From positions 248,001-312,000 of the forward strand of contig NZ_JAQKGU010000002.1 of NCBI RefSeq assembly GCF_028532725.1: a stretch of 64,000 bases of DNA, given 5' to 3'. Numbering within the stretch: the first letter of the stretch is position 1; each line of letters starts with the position of its first letter. Origin of the DNA: Desulfovibrio sp. Fe33. Its GTDB lineage: Bacteria > Desulfobacterota > Desulfovibrionia > Desulfovibrionales > Desulfovibrionaceae. The translations under genes were made by a program, and so were the position numbers. The notes beneath the pieces are model-generated. The model was not told the origin of the DNA. It saw only the letters and a list, made by a program, of their open reading frames with translations, and searched no databases. This document shows, piece after piece, positions 1 through 9,545 of the stretch.

Positions 1-635
1 ACGGCGACGTGGGCAAGGGCTGCGCCCAGTCCATGCGCGGCTTCGGCGCCCGCGTTCTCATTACCGAGATCGACCCCATCTGCGCGCTCCAGGCCGCCAT
101 GGAGGGTTACGAAGTGACCACCATGGACGACGCCGCTTCCCGCGGCGACATCTTCGTCACCTGCACCGGCAACTATCACGTCGTCACCGGCGAGCACATG
201 GAACGGATGAAGGACGAGGCCATTCTTTGCAACATCGGACACTTCGACTCCGAGATCGAGATGATCTACCTGGAGAAGAATCCGGCCTGCACCAAGAAGA
301 CCGTCAAGCCGCAGGTGGACAAGTGGACCATGGAGTCCGGCCGTTCCATCATCATCCTGGCCGAAGGCCGACTGGTCAACCTCGGCTGCGCCACCGGCCA
401 TCCGAGCTTCGTCATGTCCAACTCCTTCACCAACCAGGCCCTGGCCCAGATCGATCTGGCCAAGAACGACTACGAGCCCAAGGTCATGATCCTGCCCAAG
501 AAGCTCGACGAGGAAGTGGCCCGTCTCCATCTGGCCCGCCTCGGCGTCAAGCTCGAAAAGCTCACCAAGGCGCAGGCGGATTACATCGGCGTGGATGTCG
601 AGGGCCCCTACAAGCCCGATCATTACCGCTACTAA
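1..635 (+). CDS. ahcY: Adenosylhomocysteinase, C-terminal part (5' truncated by window edge)
   Basis: S-adenosylhomocysteine hydrolase splits SAH into adenosine and homocysteine in the cytosolic methyl cycle, using bound NAD. The visible part begins inside the Rossmann NAD site (GDVGKG at the very start, codons in frame from base 3) and runs to the family's C-terminus, which ends in KPDHYRY as SAH hydrolases do. Also visible are the NIGHFDSEI and [21 protein letters not shown] blocks that line the active site. About 210 residues are present, so more than half of the protein lies left of the window. A strong terminator follows directly, so this is the end of its transcript. Confidence 0.97.
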   Translation, partial: GDVGKGCAQSMRGFGARVLITEIDPICALQAAMEGYEVTTMDDAASRGDIFVTCTGNYHVVTGEHMERMKDEAILCNIGHFDSEIEMIYLEKNPACTKKTVKPQVDKWTMESGRSIIILAEGRLVNLGCATGHPSFVMSNSFTNQALAQIDLAKNDYEPKVMILPKKLDEEVARLHLARLGVKLEKLTKAQADYIGVDVEGPYKPDHYRY

Positions 636-653
636 GCCCAACTGCATAAAAAT

Positions 654-690
654 GAAGAAGGGGAGTCCAAGGGACTCCCCTTCTTTTTTG
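654..690 (+). terminator. Rho-independent terminator of ahcY
   Basis: A perfect GC-rich stem (AAGAAGGGGAGTCC paired with GGACTCCCCTTCTT around a short loop) is followed by a T-run. It lies 20 bases after the ahcY stop codon. Confidence 0.9.
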
Positions 691-699
691 GGGAACTCT

Positions 700-824
700 C
701 CCTTTAACTTTCTGAAGACGAAAATCAGGTGTTGAAAGCCGCTTCGCGGTAATAGTCGGGTGATTTCGCCTCCGGCGGGCAAGGGGTCGCACCCTTGCAT
801 CCCCTGTATGCGCCTTCGGCGCGG
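700..824. repeat. Dispersed intergenic repeat, copy 1 (REP-like)
   Basis: About 125 bases match the segment at 19606-19732 at most positions, including the core GATTTCGCCTCCGGCGGGCA and a small terminal hairpin GCGCCTTCGGCGC. Both copies lie just after a strong terminator at the end of a + strand transcript, in the same orientation. This looks like a family of REP-type palindromic units. No gene is seen inside it. Confidence 0.75.
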
Positions 825-947
825 GCTGTTTTTCAGCCTGCGGCGGTTTCACGAGCTGTGTGTTCGGTTGCGGTTTGTCCATCCGTGGGGCGGCGAAGGG
901 TGGTTTTTCTGCGGGACTGCGGGCGGGCGGGTATGGTATGGGGGCTT

Positions 948-1913
948 ATGCCGCGATCCTGCCGACTATTCCTCCCGTCATTCGTTTTGCTTCTGGCCTT
1001 GTTCATGGGGCTTCTTTGGACCTGCCCCGCGTTCGCCCTGAACGTGAACGTGGCCGTATCCAGCTTCAAGGTGGACCTCGGGCTTGCGTATTTGCCCGAA
1101 AGGCTGATGGACGGCGACCCTTCCACGGCTTGGGCCGGAGGAAGCATATCCTCGGGCGAAGGGCAGTGGATGGAGTTCTCTTTCGACATGCCGGTGCGGG
1201 TCACGGGTCTGGGCGTGTACAACGGCAATCAGGGCGAGGGGCAGTTCGAAAAGTTCCGGCGCATCCGTTCGGGGAGAATCGTCTACCCCGACGGCTCGGA
1301 GTTCCCATTTTGGTTGCGCGATGAAAAAGGCGAACAGGTGATCCGTTGCCCGGGCAGGCCGTTCAAGTCCATTCGGATCGTGGTGGATTCCGTGTTCCCC
1401 CAGGGCGTGCCTCTGGCGCGCATGAAGCTGGCCGTGTCCGAGGTCAAGCTGTACCTGACGCTGATGACCGCGCCGGAGAGCGATGCCGCGACGGGGGAAG
1501 CGTTTGTGCCCCAGGTCCCTCCGGCGGACATGTCCAATCCGGTGCCTTCGGAGATGCAGGCGTTGCTCAGGGATTTCTACGTCAAGCAAGCGTCTCTGGA
1601 CGACGACTACCGGTTTTTGTTCGCGCCGCACGTACGCGACAAGTTCGATTTCCAGTTCGAGGTGTTCAAGGAAATCCAACGGCAGCGCGGGACGTTCAGC
1701 ATGTTCAGGGCGGCCAGGGTTGACCCGTCCGGGCTTGGTTTCGAACTGGTCTACATGGACAGGGACGTGGCCGAAATCCGGGTCTTCGGGACCTACCGGG
1801 TTCAGGTTGGCAAGCTCGACACGAACCTGGAAGAGGATTCCGTCTTCGTGCTTATGAAGGGAACGGAAGGCTGGAAGATTTACGAACTGGACGGACAGGA
1901 AGACAGTTTCTAA
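948..1913 (+). CDS. Exported protein with discoidin-like (NADase-type glycan-binding) N-terminal domain
   Basis: About 321 residues. The ATG at 948 is chosen because it starts a clear signal peptide (MPRS, a Leu/Phe-rich core, then CPAFA before LNV). In-frame starts further upstream would run through the intergenic repeat and give a non-hydrophobic N-terminus. Residues around 30-170 carry a jelly-roll pattern typical of discoidin/F5-8C-type domains (LMDGDPSTAWAGG, then GQWMEFSFDMPVRVTGLGVYNG). These domains bind glycans in secreted proteins. The C-terminal half (from about 220) matches no domain I recognise. Likely periplasmic. It is followed by the convergent moeA gene. Confidence 0.75.
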   Translation: MPRSCRLFLPSFVLLLALFMGLLWTCPAFALNVNVAVSSFKVDLGLAYLPERLMDGDPSTAWAGGSISSGEGQWMEFSFDMPVRVTGLGVYNGNQGEGQFEKFRRIRSGRIVYPDGSEFPFWLRDEKGEQVIRCPGRPFKSIRIVVDSVFPQGVPLARMKLAVSEVKLYLTLMTAPESDAATGEAFVPQVPPADMSNPVPSEMQALLRDFYVKQASLDDDYRFLFAPHVRDKFDFQFEVFKEIQRQRGTFSMFRAARVDPSGLGFELVYMDRDVAEIRVFGTYRVQVGKLDTNLEEDSVFVLMKGTEGWKIYELDGQEDSF

Positions 1914-1937
1914 TCAAAAGTCAACAACAGCAAGTTG

Positions 1938-3191
1938 TTAGACAATCCATACATCAATCAAATCATCGGCGTAGAGGCCTTCGGACTCGGCCGGGATCGT
2001 GGCGAGGCCATGGGCCTGGACAATGGTCCGCAGAAGGCCCGACTTGCCGAGCACGGGGTGTGCCAGGGGAAGTTCGCCGTCGCGTTCTTCCAGTCTGATG
2101 CGCACATAGTCCTCGCGGCCCGGCTTGGAGGCCACGTTGCGGGCGAGTTTCGCCTTGCGCAGGCAACGCCTGGAACGGGAAAAGGCGCTCGGATCGCCCT
2201 GAAGGTGGCGGATGAGCGGCAGGATCAGGACGTGGACCACCACCAGGGCCGATGTCACTTGGCCGGGCAGTCCCAGCACGGGCTTGCCGTTCACGTGGCC
2301 GAGAATGGTCGGCTTGCCGGGGCTTATGGCCACCCCGTGGGCCAGTATTTCGGCATCGTCCATGGCCTCGATGGCCTGGACCGTCAAATCCCGTACGCCG
2401 ATGGAGCTTCCCCCGGACAGAAGAACCGCGTCGTTTTCGGCCAGGGCCGTTTCCAGGGCGCGGCTCAGGCTTTCCAGGTCATCCTTGATGATGCCGTAGG
2501 GCGCGGGAATGCCGCCCGCCTGTTCCACAAGGGCGGCCACGGTGTGGGTGTTCACATCGCGCACCTGGCCCGGTTCCGGAGTCCGGCTCACGGGAATCAG
2601 TTCGTCGCCCGTTGACAGGATGCCCACCCTGGGGCGTTTGCGCAGGGAAAGCTTTTCAAAGCCCAGGGCCGCTGCGAGGCCGACTTCCTGCGGGCGCAGG
2701 GGCGTTCCCGCGGGCAGGGCGACGGCATCCTTGCGGGCGTCTTCGCCCCGCTGCATGACGTTGTCGAATGGAGCGACGCTCTTCCTGATTTCAATGGTTC
2801 CGCCCTCGTGCCCGTCCTGCATGGCCTGGGTGTGCTCGACCATGACCACGGCGTCCGCGCCCTCGGGCAGCACGCCGCCCGTGGCGATGCGCGCGCATTC
2901 CCCGGGATTGAGGACGATGTCCGGCAACTTGTCGATAGGCAAGGCGGCCACGCATTCCAGGTAGCCCGGGTTGGACTCTCCGGCCCCGAACGCATCGCGG
3001 GCGTTCACCGCGTAGCCGTCCATGCACGAGCGGTCGAGCAGGGGCCAGTCGTGCGGCGCGATCAGATCGTCGGCCAGGACGCGCCCCGTCGCGTGGGCAA
3101 GGTCTACGGTCTCGGCCGCGAGCGCGGGGAAGCCTCGCAGCAGCGTCTCGAATTCGATGCGCGGGATAATGGTGAAGAATCCGTGTTGCAT
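1938..3191 (-). CDS. moeA: Molybdopterin molybdenumtransferase MoeA
   Basis: 417 residues, the normal MoeA length. MoeA inserts molybdate into adenylylated molybdopterin to finish molybdenum cofactor. Visible MoeA blocks are the N-terminal DRSCMDGYAV segment, the GD-rich ATGGVLPEGADAVVMVE segment, the MoCF-binding-like LSTGDEL and LLSGGSSIGVRDL, and VAISPGKPTILG. It sits 3 bases downstream of argB on the same strand and is probably co-transcribed with it. A molybdate permease and a molybdenum-storage-like gene start about 1 kb away on the other strand, so this end of the window groups several molybdenum functions. The final step might also load tungsten. The sequence does not separate the two metals. 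Confidence 0.95.
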   Translation of the reverse strand: MQHGFFTIIPRIEFETLLRGFPALAAETVDLAHATGRVLADDLIAPHDWPLLDRSCMDGYAVNARDAFGAGESNPGYLECVAALPIDKLPDIVLNPGECARIATGGVLPEGADAVVMVEHTQAMQDGHEGGTIEIRKSVAPFDNVMQRGEDARKDAVALPAGTPLRPQEVGLAAALGFEKLSLRKRPRVGILSTGDELIPVSRTPEPGQVRDVNTHTVAALVEQAGGIPAPYGIIKDDLESLSRALETALAENDAVLLSGGSSIGVRDLTVQAIEAMDDAEILAHGVAISPGKPTILGHVNGKPVLGLPGQVTSALVVVHVLILPLIRHLQGDPSAFSRSRRCLRKAKLARNVASKPGREDYVRIRLEERDGELPLAHPVLGKSGLLRTIVQAHGLATIPAESEGLYADDLIDVWIV

Positions 3192-3194
3192 GAT

Positions 3195-4249
<1,055 letters not shown>

Positions 4250-4250
<1 letters not shown>

Positions 4251-5443
4251 TGAAAATTCGCTTCGACAGGATGGAATGGGCAGGGTCAATGGGCGACCTC
4301 GGCACGCTGCTGCCGCTGGCGTTCGGTATGATAATGATCAACGGGCTGTCGGCCACGGGATTGTTTCTGGCCGTGGGGCTCATGTATCTCGTGGGCGGGT
4401 CCTACTACCGCGTGCCCATAGCCGTACAGCCCATGAAGGTCATCTCGGCATACGGTATCGCCATGGCCCTTTCGCCCCAGGTCATCACCGCCTCGGGCAT
4501 CCTTCTGGCCGTCATGCTTCTCTTTCTCGGCGGCACAGGCCTGGTCGACAAGGTGGCCCGCCTCGTGCCCAAGCCGGTCATCCGGGGCGTGCAGCTTGCC
4601 ACCGGCATCCTGCTCCTCGCCAAGGGCGTCCATCTCATCGTGGGGCAGAATCCCCTCCAGGTCATGCGCGGCGCGGTTGAGCCTTTTCTCGCCGTCCAGT
4701 CCATCGGGCCGGTGCCCATGTCGGTGGTGACGGGCGTGATTTTCGGGCTGGCCGCGCTGTTGCTGTTGCGCAGCAGCCGTTTCCCGGCCGGGCTTGTGGT
4801 GGTCGTGGCCGGAGCCGTTTTCGGGGCCGTGTTCGGCGCATGGCGTGAACTGGCCGATATCCGGTTCGGTTTGCATTTCCCGGAAATTCTGCCTTTCGGC
4901 ATCCCGGCTCTGCCGGACTTCAGTTTCGCGCTGCTCGCCCTGGTTGCGCCCCAGATTCCCATGACCATGGGCAACGCGGTCATCGCCAACCGGGATCTCA
5001 GCTTCGAATACTTCGGCAATGAGAGCCGCCGGGTCACGGATCGGGCCCTGTGCATCTCCATGGGGCTGGCCAACGTCGTCTCGGCCCTGGTGGGCGGGAT
5101 GCCGCTTTGCCATGGAGCGGGCGGACTGGCCGCCCACTACGCCTTCGGGGCGCGCACTGCGGGTTCCAATCTCATCATCGGCGGGTTGTTCGTGGCCCTG
5201 GCCGTACTCCTCGGCTCCCAATCCATCAACGTCCTGCATCTGCTGCCCATGGGCGTACTCGGGATGCTCCTCTTCTTCGCCGGGGCGCAGTTGGCCCTGA
5301 CCATTCAGGATGTCCAGACCCGTTCGGGCCTGTTCGTCATGATGGTCATGCTCGGCATCACCATGGCCTCCAATCTGGCCTGGGCGTTCGGCGTGGGGTT
5401 GTGCCTTACCTGGGTCATAGACCGGGGCAAGATCAACATCTAG
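4250..5443 (+). CDS. MOT1-family molybdate permease (SulP-related)
   Basis: 397 residues, about ten hydrophobic segments, no STAS domain. The signature blocks of MOT1-type molybdate transporters are present: GDLGT at residues 15-19, VQPMK at 59-63 and PQIPMTMGNAV near 234. That pattern separates MOT1 from sulfate-type SulP proteins. The start at 4250 follows GGGAG by 8 bases; in-frame starts upstream lack hydrophobic or conserved sequence. The next gene, 100 bases downstream on the same strand, resembles molybdenum storage protein, and moeA is nearby, so molybdate is the likely substrate (inference from family and context). Tungstate or sulfate cannot be excluded. Confidence 0.85.
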
Positions 5444-5543
5444 GCATGATGCTCGATCGAGCCTGATTCCAGTTGGCTTGCCATTTTTCTCCCGGCAGGT
5501 ACAATGGCTTGAAATCCATAAACAGATCTCGGAGGAAAACCGC

Positions 5544-6395
5544 ATGGGCAAGCTGATAAAGGAACAGGATGAGAAGGGCAGGCTGCATATCGACACTCCG
5601 CTCATGGGCGAGTCGCTGGTGGACCGCAAACTGCTCAAAAGCACCGAGGCCGGCGAGTATTTTCGAATGCAGCCGGACGTGAACGTCATCAAGATTGGCG
5701 GCCAGTCCATCATGGACCGGGGCGCCAAGGCCCTGTTCCCCATCCTGGATGAACTGGTCAAGGCCAAGGAAAAACACAAGATTCTGCTCATGTGCGGCGG
5801 CGGCACCCGCGCCCGCCACGTCTACTCCATCGGCGTGGACCTGGGAATGCCCACCGGCGTACTGTCCAAGCTCGGCGACAAGGTCTCGGCCCAGAACGCG
5901 GAGATGCTTTCGGTGTTGCTCGCCAAGCACGGCGGGGCCATGATCGGGCACGGCGCGCACCTTGAGCAACTGCATATGTACTGCCAGCTCGGCTACCTGC
6001 CGATCACCACGGGCATTCCGCCCTACGGCTTCTTCGAGCACCCGGCCGAACACGGCTCCATCCCGCCCCATCGCACCGATTCCGGCGCGTTCCTGCTGGC
6101 GGAAAACATCGGGGCCAAGTCGCTCATTTATCTCAAGGACGAAAAGGGCATGTACGAGAGCGACCCCAAGAAGGCCAAGGATCGGGATGCTCTCAAATTC
6201 TACGACCGGATTCATGTGGACGACCTGCTCAAGCTCGATCTCGATGATCTCATCGTCGAACGTCCGGTCCTGACCTTCCTCAAGAACGCCAAGACCCTCA
6301 AGTCGTTCCAGATCATCGATGTGCTCAGGCATCCCGAACACCTTCACGCCGCCCTGGACGGCGAGCACGTGGGGACCATCGTGTACAAGGATTAG
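5544..6395 (+). CDS. Molybdenum storage protein-like subunit (MosA/MosB family, amino-acid-kinase fold)
   Basis: 283 residues. The protein resembles the Azotobacter MoSto subunits, UMP-kinase relatives that use ATP to pack polyoxomolybdate clusters inside a cytosolic cage. Shared landmarks: VIKIGGQS then MDRGAKAL (about 49-63), GGGTRARHVYSIG, IPPHRTDSGAFLLA, YESDPKKAKD and the C-terminal LDGEHVGTIV, the last nearly as in MosA/MosB. It is preceded by an excellent GGAGG site 8 bases before the ATG at 5544. Only one subunit gene is seen, whereas Azotobacter has an A3B3 pair, so a homohexamer is implied (inference). Position behind a MOT1 permease fits import followed by storage. An ordinary UMP kinase is less likely because of the extra N-terminal segment and the MoSto-type C-terminus. 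Confidence 0.8.
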   Translation: MGKLIKEQDEKGRLHIDTPLMGESLVDRKLLKSTEAGEYFRMQPDVNVIKIGGQSIMDRGAKALFPILDELVKAKEKHKILLMCGGGTRARHVYSIGVDLGMPTGVLSKLGDKVSAQNAEMLSVLLAKHGGAMIGHGAHLEQLHMYCQLGYLPITTGIPPYGFFEHPAEHGSIPPHRTDSGAFLLAENIGAKSLIYLKDEKGMYESDPKKAKDRDALKFYDRIHVDDLLKLDLDDLIVERPVLTFLKNAKTLKSFQIIDVLRHPEHLHAALDGEHVGTIVYKD

Positions 6396-6563
6396 CTGTC
6401 GCCGAAGCACGGACGGAAAAGGAAGGAAAGCGCATCGGCGCAGGCCGGTCACGGACCGCGCCCGTTCCGGGGCGGCCTGGAACCGTTGCCGTGCGGACAT
6501 GGCGAGCGGGCTTGATCGTCCGCCTCCCCCGCTTTTCGTTGCCGAATCTTCGACATGAAAAAG

Positions 6564-6600
6564 GCCCCGGCTCTATGATGAGCCGGGGCTTTTGCTTTTC
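6564..6600 (+). terminator. Rho-independent terminator after the storage-protein gene
   Basis: Perfect 10-bp stem GCCCCGGCTC/GAGCCGGGGC with a 6-base loop, followed by TTTTGCTTTT. Confidence 0.88.
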
Positions 6601-6713
6601 GAAACCTTGGCGAATAGCCGGTCAAAGCGTCCCGGATGCGCGCATCGGAGTCCAGCCTTCAGCGTGGGGAGCGAGGTCCCCGAAACAAGCTGGCGCGTAG
6701 ACGCCCCACGCCC

Positions 6714-6917
6714 CTAAGCGTTCTTGTTCGAGCCTTCTCCGTCGCGCGGGAGGTACACTATCTCGGCACCGGTCTGCTCGGCCAGCACGTTGAGCTCGCA
6801 CTTGCGCACCCGCTTGGCGTAAATCTTGAGATCGCCGCCCTGGACGCCGACCACGCGGAATCTGGGCCTTCTGGTTCCTTCCTCGGACCTCGAACGTTCA
6901 CGTACGAATATCTTCAT
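6714..6917 (-). CDS. Small conserved-looking basic protein of unknown function
   Basis: 67 residues with a very good AAGGAGG site 5 bases before the ATG at 6917, which supports translation. The sequence is rich in Arg/Lys with a beta-like core (FRVVGVQGGDLKIYAKRVRK) and a hydrophilic tail. There is no signal peptide or membrane segment. It is divergent from a PadR-type regulator gene, with a shared AT-rich 90-base control region between them, so PadR regulation is likely. Downstream, GCGTGGGG and CCCCACGC arms (about 6663-6711) can form a long hairpin that may end its transcript. I do not recognise a family. Confidence 0.65.
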   Translation of the reverse strand: MKIFVRERSRSEEGTRRPRFRVVGVQGGDLKIYAKRVRKCELNVLAEQTGAEIVYLPRDGEGSNKNA

Positions 6918-7008
6918 GTTGGCCTCCTTGGCTTGTGCCTTGATGGATAATGATCTATACTGAACATATATCCTTTAAACACATATAGTCAAGAAGGACT
7001 TTACAATA

Positions 7009-7353
7009 ATGTCGCAAAAAGTCGGCGGCTCCAAGCCGCAAAGATACGTGCAGCCTTCCCTGCTCATGGCGTTGCGGGGCGGGCCTTCCTATGGATACCA
7101 GCTTATCCAGTCCATTGGAGAGTATGGATTTTTACGGGAGGACGCGCCTCCGGGCATGATCTACCGGCACCTGCGCCAGATGGATGACGAGGGATTGGTT
7201 TCCTCCACCTGGGACGCGGAAGGGGACGGACCGGCCAAGCGGGTCTATTCGGTGACGGCGGAAGGCCTCGAAGTTTTGGAGGCGTGGATTCTGCACATGG
7301 AGCGTCAGCGCGGCAAGCTGGACGCCTTTATCCGGCGATACCGGGAGTCGTAG
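7009..7353 (+). CDS. PadR-family transcriptional regulator
   Basis: 114 residues: one winged helix-turn-helix domain with the PadR pattern (LLMALRGGPSYGYQLIQSI, then GMIYRHLRQMDDEGLVSS, then KRVYSVTAEGLEVLEAW) and a short C-terminal helix for dimerisation. PadR proteins usually repress neighbouring genes and respond to small aromatic or lipophilic molecules. The intergenic region to the divergent small gene holds two ACATATA direct repeats (about 6963-6986) that could be operator half-sites. Its last 26 bases overlap the 3' end of the convergent gene. Confidence 0.88.
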   Translation: MSQKVGGSKPQRYVQPSLLMALRGGPSYGYQLIQSIGEYGFLREDAPPGMIYRHLRQMDDEGLVSSTWDAEGDGPAKRVYSVTAEGLEVLEAWILHMERQRGKLDAFIRRYRES

Positions 7354-8098
7354 CCTCCATCTTGCGCATTCCCTGCCCATGGCCCGCCTTGGGGCGTTTG
7401 CCGTGGGCGGGTTCCCACACACCTGCTCCCGAGGCGCGAACCTGAAGCACGGGCCGTCCTCCCCACAGGGAGGGGCGCAGCCAGGCCGCGTTTTCAACGA
7501 TGTCGCCGGGCCGGGGGACCAGCGGATCGCGGTCCACGGAAACAACGTCGATACCTGTCGCGAAGAGGTCCCCCACGGTCAGGGGATTCGGCAGGTCCCG
7601 CAATTTACCGTATTCGATGAACCGGCCGCACCAACCGAAACGGGTCAGGCCCACCGCGGCCAATGCGCCGATGATTCCGTCGTTGGTTCCGCCCAGCCCG
7701 AGCAGTTCCACGGAGTGAGCCGAGTGCATGGCCTCGCCTTGGGTCAGTTTGGCGGCTGTGGCTTGCTTACCGAATTCGACGATTTCCGGCGTGACGGCTT
7801 CTTCCCGCGCCAGACACAGGCCCGGGTCGCTGCCAGGCGCGCAATGCGTGACGAGATGCCGTGTCGCCAGCTCCAGCAAGGTTTCCGTGGACATGCCGTC
7901 GTGCATGTCGATCAGGGCACAGGCCGAGCTGTTGTTGGAGGTGAAGGGGATGTCGCGCAGCCGTGGAAGCTGGTGTCGGACGATGCCCCGCAGGTCGAAT
8001 CCTTCGGGCAGCAGTTGGGCGAATTCACGTACCAGCCGCCCGGTTCCCATCGGCGAATCGTGATCGTCCGTGTCGTCGAAGCCTAAATATATCAGCAT
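7328..8098 (-). CDS. Stand-alone TiaS-like (tRNA-Ile2 agmatinylcytidine synthetase) kinase-domain protein
   Basis: 256 residues. The N-terminus reads LGFDDTDDHDSPMGTG, matching the DDTD nucleotide-binding motif of the TiaS kinase domain (DUF1743-type), which in archaea activates C34 of tRNA-Ile2. Other family-like blocks are the SNNSSACALID strand and the LGGTNDGIIGALAAVGL segment. Archaeal TiaS also has OB-fold and zinc-ribbon domains, which are absent here, and bacteria normally use TilS lysidine instead. The real substrate is therefore unknown; a role in tRNA or small-molecule phosphorylation is inference. It overlaps the 3' end of the padR gene tail to tail. The ATG at 8098 has an AGGGAC-type site upstream. 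Confidence 0.6.
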   Translation of the reverse strand: MLIYLGFDDTDDHDSPMGTGRLVREFAQLLPEGFDLRGIVRHQLPRLRDIPFTSNNSSACALIDMHDGMSTETLLELATRHLVTHCAPGSDPGLCLAREEAVTPEIVEFGKQATAAKLTQGEAMHSAHSVELLGLGGTNDGIIGALAAVGLTRFGWCGRFIEYGKLRDLPNPLTVGDLFATGIDVVSVDRDPLVPRPGDIVENAAWLRPSLWGGRPVLQVRASGAGVWEPAHGKRPKAGHGQGMRKMEATTPGIAG

Positions 8099-8348
8099 GT
8101 CCCTGTCCCTCTCTTATGCCGTTTAAAGCATAATGGCATGGGCTGTGGCGGCAGGCAAGGATTCGGAACCTACGGACGCATTGGCACCAGGAGGATCAGG
8201 AAAGGATATGGCGGTAGAGGGCGCGTTCCCAACAGTTTGAAACCAGGAAGGCGGTTTTATGGGCCATGCCCATGGAGCGGAGCCTGCAATAGACGTGCAG
8301 GGGGTTCAGGCGGTGTTGCAGGCGCGATCTGAATGAGGTCATGTTCTC

Positions 8349-9545
8349 TTATCGGTCTGAATTTACCGGAGGGTTAGAGGTCGGGACGGTGTTGACGATG
8401 CATAGCCTGGCCAGGACCAGAATGGCGACAGCGCAGACGAATCCGCCCCAGTAGACGGCGGACATGCCGGACAGGGCGTAGAGGCCGCCCATTATCATCG
8501 GCGCAATGGTTTGGGCGAGGCGCAGGAGCAGGCCGTTGGCGGCCATGAACGCTCCGCGCTGCTCCATGGGCGCGATGGTGGTCAGCATGGTCATGACGGT
8601 GGGGATGTTCAGCCCCTGGGCCAGGCCGAAGCAGATGACGGGCGGGATGGTCATGACGAGCGACGGGGCGTACGGCGTGAGCGCCATGGCCAATCCGTAG
8701 AGCACGGCGGCGGTCATGAGCAGGGAACGCTGGCCGAAACGCTGTGTCAGCTTGCCGAGTTGGAAAGAGGCGATGCCCGTGAAGCCCGAGGCGACCAGGA
8801 AGACCAGGCCGATGGTTGCGGGCGAGGCCGAGAACCTGTGGTTGAGCAGGATGGGCAGGTAGGTGACCAACGGCCCGTACAGGATGATGAAGGTCAGCAG
8901 GGTGGTGGCGAACAGGGCCATGGTCTCGCGCGTCTTCATCCGCCGGAAGGCGTCGGTGAAATATTCCTTGAGGCTGCCGGTCTTCTGGGGCTCGGGGGTG
9001 TTCATGAAAAAGAGGATGGACAGCCCGAGGGGAACGGCCAGCAGGGGAAGAAGGAAGGGGTAGTTCCAGCCGAGCAGGGCCAGGAATCCGCCCAGGGCGG
9101 GGTATCCGGCCGTGCCCATGGCCAGCACCGAGGCGTTGTACCCCATGGCCTGTCCGCGTTCCTGGCCGTGGTACAGGTCTCCGATCATGGTCGAATAGAG
9201 CACGCCCAGCGGAGCCGCGCCCACTCCCTGGAAGAAACGCAGGATCAGGAGCTGCTGCATGGTCTGGGCGAAGAAACAGGCGAAGCCGAAGCCGCTGAAT
9301 ATGAACAGCGAAGGCACCAGCAGCACCTTGCGGCCCATGCGGTCGGCCAGGATGCCGACAAGCGGGGAGAAGAGCACCCCCGGGAGGGTGAACGCGGAAA
9401 TGACCAGGCCTATCTGCACCGGCCCGAGGTGGAGGCCCTTCATGATGTCCGGCAGCGCGGGGATGATGGACGACACCCCGAGCACGGCCATGAGCGTGAC
9501 CCCGAATACGAATTGGAGGTTGCGGTCGAGATAGAGCCTGCGCAT
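8349..9545 (-). CDS. Major facilitator superfamily transporter, multidrug-efflux-like
   Basis: 398 residues, about 12 membrane helices. Between helices 2 and 3 is the MFS signature GILADRMGRKVLL. The pattern around LGVSSIIPALPDIMKGL at the N-terminus is typical of Bcr/CflA- or DHA1-type drug:proton antiporters. Its ATG shares one base with the proB stop codon, so it is translationally coupled to proB. The substrate cannot be read from the sequence. The 250 bases downstream (8099-8348) contain no gene. Confidence 0.88.
   Translation of the reverse strand: MRRLYLDRNLQFVFGVTLMAVLGVSSIIPALPDIMKGLHLGPVQIGLVISAFTLPGVLFSPLVGILADRMGRKVLLVPSLFIFSGFGFACFFAQTMQQLLILRFFQGVGAAPLGVLYSTMIGDLYHGQERGQAMGYNASVLAMGTAGYPALGGFLALLGWNYPFLLPLLAVPLGLSILFFMNTPEPQKTGSLKEYFTDAFRRMKTRETMALFATTLLTFIILYGPLVTYLPILLNHRFSASPATIGLVFLVASGFTGIASFQLGKLTQRFGQRSLLMTAAVLYGLAMALTPYAPSLVMTIPPVICFGLAQGLNIPTVMTMLTTIAPMEQRGAFMAANGLLLRLAQTIAPMIMGGLYALSGMSAVYWGGFVCAVAILVLARLCIVNTVPTSNPPVNSDR

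Noticed and set aside
4286-5806. Minus-strand reading frame opposite the MOT1 permease and the start of the storage gene
   Set aside because: His/Gly/Asp-rich translation without membrane or domain pattern; shadow.
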